A DNA stretch of 48,456 nucleotides from Natronococcus jeotgali DSM 18795 (GTDB taxonomy: Archaea > Halobacteriota > Halobacteria > Halobacteriales > Natrialbaceae): the NCBI RefSeq assembly GCF_000337695.1, contig NZ_AOIA01000160.1, positions 1 to 48,456 on the forward strand. Direction: 5' to 3'. Shown here in pieces: positions 43,545 through 48,456 of the stretch. Position 1 is the first letter of the stretch, and the number at the start of each line of letters is the position of its first letter. The position numbers were made by a program, and so were the translations under genes. The notes below the pieces were generated by a model. It was not told where the DNA came from. It saw only the letters and a program-made list of their open reading frames with translations, and made no database searches.

Positions 43545-44276
43545 CTACGCGGTCGTTTCGAACGACACCCGGGAGAGGTCGGCCTCGAGGTCGGCGACGT
43601 CCTCGTTGAAGGAGTCGACGAACGCGCCGACGTCGTCGACGAGCCGGCGAACCTCGGGCGCCGGCGCGGGGCCGTACTGCGAGAGCAGGTAGGTGCCGTC
43701 CGAGCCGCCGACCCGGAGGTAGGAGGCGGCGTCGCCGTCCCACTTCAGCTCCCAGCGCGTTCCGGAGACGGTCGTCCGGTAGGTGCCGTACTCGCCGTCG
43801 TAGCGGTGCAGCTCCTGGGCCATCGCGGTCGCGACCTCGCGGATCCCCTCGAGGATGCGGTCGCGCTCGGCGGCCAGTTCCGCCGCGCTCGCGACCGCGG
43901 GAAAATCCGTCGTCGCGTCGTCGAACAGCCCGTCGAACGACTCGACGTGCTCGTTGAACGCCGCGACGAACGCGTCGTACGCCTCGAGGGCCCGCTCGAG
44001 CTCCGCCGGTTCGGGCGGCTGCTTGCTCGAGACGACGTAGATCTCCGAGCCCGAATCGGGCTCGAACCGCAGGTACTGGACGTCCCCGGCCTCGTACTTG
44101 AGCGTCCAGTCGCCGTCGGGGGTCTCGAAGGTGCGCTGGCCGTAGTCCCCGCCCTGGAGGACGGCCAGCTGGCGGGCCATCTCGCCGGCGTGGGACCGAA
44201 CGCGGGCGGCGACCTCGTCGCGTCGCGAGGCGACGTCGTCTGCCGACGCGACGTCGCTATCGAGTCCGTGGCTCAT
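43545..44276 (-). CDS. Duplicated-domain halophile protein, unknown function
   Basis: A 243-residue soluble protein made of two tandem copies of one module. Copy 1 spans residues 13-118 and copy 2 residues 132-236. In each, a helix (REDEVAAR or ERDRILEG type) is followed by GDYGQRTF/GEYGTYRT, then TLKYEAGDVQYLR/ELKWDGDAASYLR, IYVVSSKQ/TYLLSQYG and a helix AYDAFVAAFNEH/DVGAFVDSFNED. No signal or membrane segment is seen. The family appears limited to halophiles. It might be a ligand-binding or scaffold protein, but nothing in the sequence shows which. Start 44276 was chosen over upstream basic codons. Confidence 0.6.
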   Translation of the reverse strand: MSHGLDSDVASADDVASRRDEVAARVRSHAGEMARQLAVLQGGDYGQRTFETPDGDWTLKYEAGDVQYLRFEPDSGSEIYVVSSKQPPEPAELERALEAYDAFVAAFNEHVESFDGLFDDATTDFPAVASAAELAAERDRILEGIREVATAMAQELHRYDGEYGTYRTTVSGTRWELKWDGDAASYLRVGGSDGTYLLSQYGPAPAPEVRRLVDDVGAFVDSFNEDVADLEADLSRVSFETTA

Positions 44277-44436
44277 CGTCCGATGGAGGGATCGGAGCGC
44301 GGTAACGGTTTGGGTTTCGTCGCCGACGCCGTCGCTCTCCGTAGCGCGAGCGCGGGACGCTGCGACGCGGGGATCGTCCCCGCCTCGAGCGGGCGCGAAC
44401 CGGCGCCGCCGGGCGAGAAATCGCACGTCGAGCCGG

Positions 44437-44787
44437 CTACTCGCTCTCGTCGCCCCCCGTCGCCGACTCGTTGTCCGCGCCGTCCCCGGACTCGGTCCCG
44501 TTCGAGTCGTCGTCCCCGGATTCGTTCCCGCTCGATTGGGTGCCGTTGCCGCCGTCGATCCCGCCGTTTTCCTCGTCCTCGACGTCCTGGCCGTTTCCGG
44601 TTCCCTCCTCGGCCTCGGGCTCGTCGCCCTCGATACCCCCGTCCTCGCCGTTTCCGGTAGGGTCCTCGGGAGCGCCGTCGTCGCCGTTTTCGCCGCCCCC
44701 GTCGCCGCAGCCGGCGACGAGCGCGGTCGCCGCCGTCGCGCCGGCGGCCGCCAGCAGTCGTCGTCGTGTTCGTCGTCGAGAGCTCAT
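44437..44787 (-). CDS. Tat lipoprotein with low-complexity acidic chain
   Basis: A 116-residue protein. The N-terminus SSRRRTRRRLLAAAG carries a twin-arginine signal and a lipobox ALVAGC, so it is probably lipid-anchored. The rest (GDGGGENGDDGAPEDPTGN and similar) is almost entirely Gly, Asp, Glu, Asn and Ser, with no globular domain visible. It may be a surface spacer or a broken larger lipoprotein. It follows the duplicated-domain protein on the same strand with a 160-base gap. Confidence 0.6.
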   Translation of the reverse strand: MSSRRRTRRRLLAAAGATAATALVAGCGDGGGENGDDGAPEDPTGNGEDGGIEGDEPEAEEGTGNGQDVEDEENGGIDGGNGTQSSGNESGDDDSNGTESGDGADNESATGGDESE

Positions 44788-44903
44788 ACCCGAGCCACCC
44801 GCTCGAGACGGATACGCGACGAGCCAGCAGTCGCGGGGTCTGTAACGCGGGAGGGATCGGTTCTCCGGGTAATACTAAGCGGCTGGTCGGCGTCTCTCGA
44901 GCC

Positions 44904-45293
44904 ATGGTTCCGATACCCACGGAGTACCGCGACCTGTTCGAGAAGGCGACGTTCGCCCACGTCGGCACGCTGACCGACGACGGGTTTCCCCACATTACGC
45001 CCGTCTGGATCGATTACGACGCCGAGGCCGAGCGCCTGCTGGTCAACACCGAGCGCGGCCGCCAGAAGGAGCGCAACGCCCGCGCCAACCCCGCCGTCGG
45101 CGTCAGTATGACCGACCCGGACGACCCCTACCGGTTCCTCTCGGTGATCGGCGAGGTCGACGAGCTGACGACGGCGGGCGCTCGAGCCCACATCGACGAG
45201 CTCGCGCGGCGGTACATGGACGTCGAGGAGTATCCGAACCCGATCCAGACGGAGCGGGTGCTGTTGCGGATCCGGCCCGACCGGGTCCTGTAG
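44904..45293 (+). CDS. Pyridoxamine 5'-phosphate oxidase-like flavin/F420 protein
   Basis: A 129-residue split-barrel protein of the PPOX class. PTEYRDLFEKATFAHVGTLT begins the barrel, followed by PHITPVWIDYDAEAERLLVN and RGRQKERNARANPAVGVSM, the cofactor-binding strand. In archaea many members use F420, so an F420-dependent reductase is a likely role (inference from family). A TATA-like taatacta lies about 30 bases before the ATG. It is divergent from the lipoprotein gene. Confidence 0.82.
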   Translation: MVPIPTEYRDLFEKATFAHVGTLTDDGFPHITPVWIDYDAEAERLLVNTERGRQKERNARANPAVGVSMTDPDDPYRFLSVIGEVDELTTAGARAHIDELARRYMDVEEYPNPIQTERVLLRIRPDRVL

Positions 45294-45338
45294 CCTCGAG
45301 GCCGGATCCGCTCGAACCCTATCGACGCTTCTCCCATC

Positions 45339-45631
45339 GCGACGACGGCTCCGCTCGTCGTCGCTAGACGCGGGAACAGCGGGTCGGCGAGAGTTCGACT
45401 CACGCGAGACTCCGAGTCTCGCGTGCTCTCGTTTGCCGTGCTCACGAGAACGCGGTTACGGCCACCCGAAGGCTGTCGCTATCGGACGAAATTGCGGGAG
45501 AAGTGGGTCGGCGCGAATCTCGAACTCCGGGAGACTCGCTTCGCTCGTCTCCCGTGCTCGAATTCGCTTGGCGACAGACTTCCCGCACTCGGAACGCCTC
45601 GCTGTCGCTCGGCGTTCATCGAGTGCGGGAA
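45339..45631. repeat. Palindromic modules with tRNA-Pro remnants
   Basis: This stretch (no gene in 45294-45637) is packed with inverted repeats. Hairpins are at 45339-45364 (9-base stem, loop gctccgct), 45401-45425 (11-base stem, loop ccg), 45528-45554 (8-base stem, loop of tcgcttcgctc) and 45580-45631 (19 pairs with a 2-base bulge, loop of tcgctgtcgctc). Tcgct/cgctc repeats recur in the last two loops. Parts of the tRNA are repeated: 45451-45473 is an exact 23-base copy of 45659-45681, and 45502-45524 matches the tRNA 3' end with one change and one inserted base. In module 1 (45381-45473) a degenerate tRNA 3' end and the 23-base copy flank a palindrome. Confidence 0.7.
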
Positions 45632-45637
45632 AGGTAG

Positions 45638-45710
45638 TGGGCCGGCGCGAATTCGAATCGCGGTTACGGCCACCCGAAGGCCGAAGGATACCAAGCTACC
45701 CCACCGGCCC
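45638..45710 (-). tRNA. tRNA-Pro (anticodon CGG)
   Basis: On the minus strand a 73-base tRNA folds normally. The acceptor stem pairs GGGCCGG with CCGGCCC plus discriminator A. The D arm follows. The anticodon arm is CGGCC-TTCGGGT-GGCCG, giving anticodon CGG reading CCG (Pro). The T arm is CGCGA-TTCGAAT-TCGCG. CCA is not encoded and there is no intron. Degenerate partial copies lie directly downstream in the tRNA sense. Confidence 0.95.
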
Positions 45711-45891
45711 GCACCTGAACTGTGGAGGGCCGCTCGTTTAACGCTTCCGAAAGCGAACCCCGCGTCGACCGCAGGACGGTCTCGAGGGTCGCTTTCGTCT
45801 CGGAAACTTATCCCCTCGATCGACTCCGCTCGGCGCAGTTATGTCCCGCCGAATTCGTGGTACACGCCCGCAACCGTCGGCTAACTCCCGC

Positions 45892-46488
45892 CTAAAATCG
45901 CTCGTAGCCGTCGGTGTCGAGCCAGTGGTGGGCGACGGTGATCGCCTGATCGGCGTGGAGCAGTTCGGGACCGAGACGGAGCCGACGGTCGGCCGCCGAC
46001 CCCAGCAGTTCGGTCTCCTCGGGCGTGAACTCCCGGTGGTCCGAGAGCACGAAGATCGGATCCTCGAGCGGGTCGGTTTCGCCGACGGGGTCGCCGTCCT
46101 CGTGCAGCTGCACCACGGTTCCCTCGTCGGCGACGGCCTCGAGGGTCGCCTCGAACCCGCGGCGGTAGAGTTCGACGCCGGGGCTGGGTTCGGCCGGCAT
46201 CGCGCCGATGGCCTCCTCGCGGTGCTCTAAGGCTTTCCGGATCAGCGCGGCCGTGCTGCGCTCGTCGGGGTTGAGCCGTCTGAGCTCGCTCCCGTCGAAG
46301 GTGATCGTGAACTCGTCGCGCGCGACGAGGTGGACCCGGACGTCCTCGCGGATCCCGTGGGAGGTGACGAACGCCGCGGTAACGGACCGACAGAGCGCGT
46401 CGAGCCGGCCGGCTCCGCCCGCGAGGTCGTCGAGCGAGAACGAGGGATCGGTCGGTACCTCGTGGCCGATCAGTACGAACTGGCGCAT
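45892..46488 (-). CDS. trmY: tRNA (pseudouridine54-N1)-methyltransferase TrmY
   Basis: A 198-residue SPOUT-class methyltransferase that methylates pseudouridine 54 in the tRNA T loop. The start MRQFVLIGHEVPTDPSFSLD is the family N-terminus. It is followed by GGAGRLDALCRSVTAAFVTS, VRVHLVARDEFTITFDG and the C-terminal knot segment PIFVLSDHREFTPEETELLG. The ending LLHADQAITVAHHWLDTDGY matches. An in-frame extension upstream to 47142 was rejected for lack of similarity. It is one of several tRNA-modification genes in the window (with arcS, tgtA and pcc1). Confidence 0.93.
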   Translation of the reverse strand: MRQFVLIGHEVPTDPSFSLDDLAGGAGRLDALCRSVTAAFVTSHGIREDVRVHLVARDEFTITFDGSELRRLNPDERSTAALIRKALEHREEAIGAMPAEPSPGVELYRRGFEATLEAVADEGTVVQLHEDGDPVGETDPLEDPIFVLSDHREFTPEETELLGSAADRRLRLGPELLHADQAITVAHHWLDTDGYERF

Positions 46489-46643
46489 ACCGGGGACCGA
46501 CGCCGACCGCGGGGATAGAGGCGACGATTCCGGTCCCGCGCGAGCCGCGGGTTCGCGATCGGACCGCCGGCTCTCCGACATGAACCACGTTGCACACACA
46601 GGGAGAACGGTTTCCGGTTCGACGGCCGGCAGTACTCGGTAGT

Positions 46644-46823
46644 ATGTCGAAACCGCAGTCAACCGTCGGAACGCAACGCCAGTTACTCGCCATCCTCGAG
46701 GGACGACCGTGTCCGAGCTGTTCCGACGGCGAGCTCGAGCGCGGCGAGTACAAGGACAACGCCGCCGCCGTCTGCGACGAGTGCGGAACGCCCCGAGCGC
46801 AGGTCTGGCAGCCCTCGGGGTAA
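46644..46823 (+). CDS. Small zinc-ribbon protein
   Basis: A 59-residue protein with two CxxC pairs: CPSC and CDEC, within GRPCPSCSDGELERGEYKDN and AAAVCDECGTPRAQVW. It is probably a single zinc ribbon. It resembles the halophile group of small zinc-finger proteins named after HVO_A0556, some of which affect stress, motility or biofilm in relatives (family knowledge; assignment uncertain). A short leader is likely. It is convergent with the small membrane protein at 46851. Confidence 0.7.
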   Translation: MSKPQSTVGTQRQLLAILEGRPCPSCSDGELERGEYKDNAAAVCDECGTPRAQVWQPSG

Positions 46824-46850
46824 CGAAAAGGGAGGAGGGACCGACGGACG

Positions 46851-47039
46851 TCACCGCGTCCGGGTGCCGTCGTGTCCGTGGCCGAGGATCAACGCGATCG
46901 CGTGCACGGCGAGCAGACCGAACAGCAGCGACAGCGCTCGCACCGAATCGATCCCGGTTACGAACACCGGCAAGTAGACGACCGGGAGGAGGGCCCCGAT
47001 CCAGAACCCGATCGCGGTGACGGTACTCCAGGCGTACAT
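46851..47039 (-). CDS. Small two-helix membrane protein
   Basis: A 62-residue protein with two hydrophobic segments, near residues 5-30 (STVTAIGFWIGALLPVVYLP) and 36-53 (LSLLFGLLAVHAIALILG), and a polar HGHDGTRTR tail. Unknown function. It starts 3 bases after the stop of the gene at 47043 and is read in the same direction, so they form one unit. Confidence 0.6.
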   Translation of the reverse strand: MYAWSTVTAIGFWIGALLPVVYLPVFVTGIDSVRALSLLFGLLAVHAIALILGHGHDGTRTR

Positions 47040-47042
47040 GGG

Positions 47043-47246
47043 TTATCGCATCGACTCGAGCCTGACGAACCCGTCGTCGTACGCGGCGATCCAGTTCGTC
47101 ATCAGCTCGATGTCGCTCGCGTCTCTCGGGAACATCGCACACTCGTTGGGCGCGTCGTTGTGTTGGATCGTGACGCTGTCGAGTTCGATGCTCGTCTCGT
47201 CGAACGCTGACTGGCGGGTATCGACGTCGTTTGTGTTGGTGGTCAT
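47043..47246 (-). CDS. DUF7511 small halophile protein
   Basis: A 67-residue soluble protein. ELDSVTIQHNDAPNECAMFP followed by ELMTNWIAAYDDGFVRLESM is the typical DUF7511 arrangement, with a central Cys and a Trp-Ile-x-Ala segment. Function is unknown. It probably shares a message with the membrane protein that follows. A TATA-like CGATAACAA lies about 50 bases upstream; the 47247-47476 gap otherwise holds only an AT-rich stretch at 47355-47390. Confidence 0.65.
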   Translation of the reverse strand: MTTNTNDVDTRQSAFDETSIELDSVTIQHNDAPNECAMFPRDASDIELMTNWIAAYDDGFVRLESMR

Positions 47247-47476
47247 GGTGAGCAGGCGGCCGTCGCGCTTCCGGCTACGACGGATCCCACCATTGTTATC
47301 GAGGATTTAACCTGTCGCGTCGGAACGGTAGCGTCGGTCTCCATCCTCTTTCGGGGAGTTTAATCACTTGTAAAAGAACGTATCTATCGCTGATCGGTAC
47401 GGTGCGGTTAGCCGGAACGTTCGTCGCGAGCAACCGCCGTCGGTCGACGCGGCGCCGTCGTCCCCGGCGGGGTCGA

Positions 47477-48456
47477 TCAGTCGGGCCGCGGGCGCGATTC
47501 GAGCGTCAGCTCGACCGTCCGCACCTCGCCGTCGCGTCGCAGTTCGACCCGTACGGTTTCGCCGGGACTGGTCTCGAGCGCGAGGTGCGTCGAGAGCGCG
47601 TTGCGGTCCGGGATCGGTTCGCCGTCGATCGAGCGGAGCACGTCGCCGCCGACGGGAACGGGCTCTCCGCCGCGTTCGACCGATCGGTCGGCCGGCTCGA
47701 GCGTTCCGGCGGCGGGCTCTCGGGTCGTCTCGGTGACGATGACGCCCGCCGCCTCCTCGAGGCCGTTCGCCTCGGCGACGAAGCGGTCGACGGTCGCGAC
47801 CGCCACCCCGAGGAACGGGTGGTCGTACTCCCCGTCCTCGACGAGCGCGGGGACGACCCGGCGGGCCAGCGCTGCCGAGATCGCGAACCCGATGTTGTTG
47901 CCGCCGCCGGCGTTGACGACGCCGACGACGTTCCCGTCGAGGTCGACGAGCGGGCCGCCGCTATTGCCGGGGTTGACCGGCGCGTCGGTCTGGACGGCGT
48001 TCGGGAACGAAAAGTTCCCCTGGGGCGCCGGGATCGTTCGGTTGACGCCGCTGACGATCCCCGAGGACATCGACCCCTCGAGCCCGTAGGGGTTGCCGAT
48101 CGCGAGCACCTCCTGGCCGACGACCGGGCGCTCCTCGGCCAGCCCCAGCGGCGTCGCCACGTCAGGAACGTGGTCGGCCTCGAGAACGGCGAGGTCGCTG
48201 TAGACGTCGCTCCCGAGCAGGCGGGTACCGCTCCAGTCGCCGTTGCTGTACTGGAGGTCGATCTCCTCGCCGCCGGAGACGACGTGGTGGTTCGTCACGA
48301 CGTACTGCTCGTCGACGACGAACCCCGATCCCTGCCCGCGCCCCGTTTCGTCGGTCCGCGGGTTCTCGACGCCGAAGACGCGGATCTGGGTCACCGAGTC
48401 GATGATCGCCTCGTAGACGTCGGTGTACGTCGAGCCGTCCGCGCGGTCTTCCCGAT
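47477..48456 (-). CDS. HtrA/DegP-type serine protease, N-terminus outside window
   Basis: A trypsin-like S1C protease of at least 326 residues, cut by the right end of the window, so the start is not seen; the frame continues above 48394 as TYTDVYEAIIDSVTQIRVFG. The catalytic triad is visible: His in YVVTNHHVVSGG, Asp in YSDLAVLEAD and Ser in NPGNSGGPLVDL. A PDZ domain fills the C-terminus (GVIVTETTREPAAGTLEPAD then GGDVLRSIDGEPIPD). It would act as an envelope protease or chaperone; export cannot be judged without the missing N-terminus. Confidence 0.9.
   Translation of the reverse strand, partial: REDRADGSTYTDVYEAIIDSVTQIRVFGVENPRTDETGRGQGSGFVVDEQYVVTNHHVVSGGEEIDLQYSNGDWSGTRLLGSDVYSDLAVLEADHVPDVATPLGLAEERPVVGQEVLAIGNPYGLEGSMSSGIVSGVNRTIPAPQGNFSFPNAVQTDAPVNPGNSGGPLVDLDGNVVGVVNAGGGNNIGFAISAALARRVVPALVEDGEYDHPFLGVAVATVDRFVAEANGLEEAAGVIVTETTREPAAGTLEPADRSVERGGEPVPVGGDVLRSIDGEPIPDRNALSTHLALETSPGETVRVELRRDGEVRTVELTLESRPRPD

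Noticed and set aside
45339-45631. CRISPR array
   Set aside because: Hairpins differ in stem sequence and spacing, there is no constant repeat with regular spacers, and no cas genes are present.
45423-45884. Open frames across tRNA-Pro and the palindromes
   Set aside because: They read through tRNA and hairpin sequence, with no protein family pattern.
45892-47142. Longer trmY reading starting at 47142
   Set aside because: The extension overlaps two small genes and has no methyltransferase similarity; the known family begins at MRQFVLIGHE.

Overview
The window is a stretch of haloarchaeal (class Halobacteria) chromosome. GC content is high, the coded proteins are very acidic, Leu-Glu is often written ctcgag, and most genes have a TATA-like box about 27 bases before the start codon, as expected for leaderless mRNAs. 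The genes include archaeal markers: PCNA-era type B DNA polymerase with an intein, PAN, Mre11-Rad50, archaeosine enzymes, TrmY, ribosomal proteins S15 and S3Ae, KEOPS Pcc1, and many families known only from halophiles. The genus cannot be fixed from the sequence alone.

Layout. 1-8077: a winged-helix regulator, a small membrane protein, a tyrA / Rsm22-like methyltransferase pair, surE, an HTH protein, a tungsten-type aldehyde ferredoxin oxidoreductase (AOR) behind two palindromes, and a secreted CHRD protein. 8078-8626: tRNA-Ala(GGC) with a degenerate copy of its own 3' end and palindromes. 8838-12208: two tandem acyl-CoA ligases. 12225-14926: a translation operon, rps15 - recJ-like - pcc1 - rps3ae, behind a structured leader. 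15005-19825: a halocyanin-type copper protein, archaetidylserine synthase, a HEAT-repeat protein and a secreted LTD/phospholipase D protein. 19841-24746 (minus): a DtxR/SirR-type regulator, a ferritin-like protein, a frameshifted ribbon-helix-helix gene, then sufD, sufB and sufC. 24982-28953 (minus): DNA polymerase B with a 412-residue intein. 29072-30312: three halophile-specific small genes. 30340-34442 (minus): rad50 and mre11. 34564-36176: an HTH gene divergent from the proteasome ATPase gene pan. 36368-42927: GDPD, a small membrane protein, a GMP synthase amidotransferase subunit, arcS, a membrane protein, tgtA and a Nudix hydrolase. 43097-48456: a PadR regulator, a duplicated-domain protein, a lipoprotein, an F420/FMN-type oxidase, tRNA-Pro(CGG) with palindromic pseudo-tRNA modules, trmY, a zinc finger, small proteins and an HtrA-type protease cut by the right edge.

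How the genes fit together. Most are chromosomal housekeeping: translation and tRNA modification (S15, S3Ae, Pcc1, ArcS, TgtA, TrmY), Fe-S assembly (SufCBD) next to likely metal-responsive genes, replication and repair (PolB, Mre11-Rad50, RecJ-like) and protein quality control (PAN, HtrA). I see no CRISPR array, insertion sequence, rRNA or complete prophage, and no clear new defence-type gene cluster.

The most unusual signals are: (a) palindromic modules carrying partial tRNA copies beside both tRNA genes; (b) the PolB intein, with a non-canonical C-terminus and an apparent one-sided co-conversion tract of foreign codon usage; (c) a RecJ-family protein that has lost its DHH residues inside a ribosomal operon; (d) a one-base frameshift in a ribbon-helix-helix regulator; and (e) a secreted LTD-PLD fusion protein.
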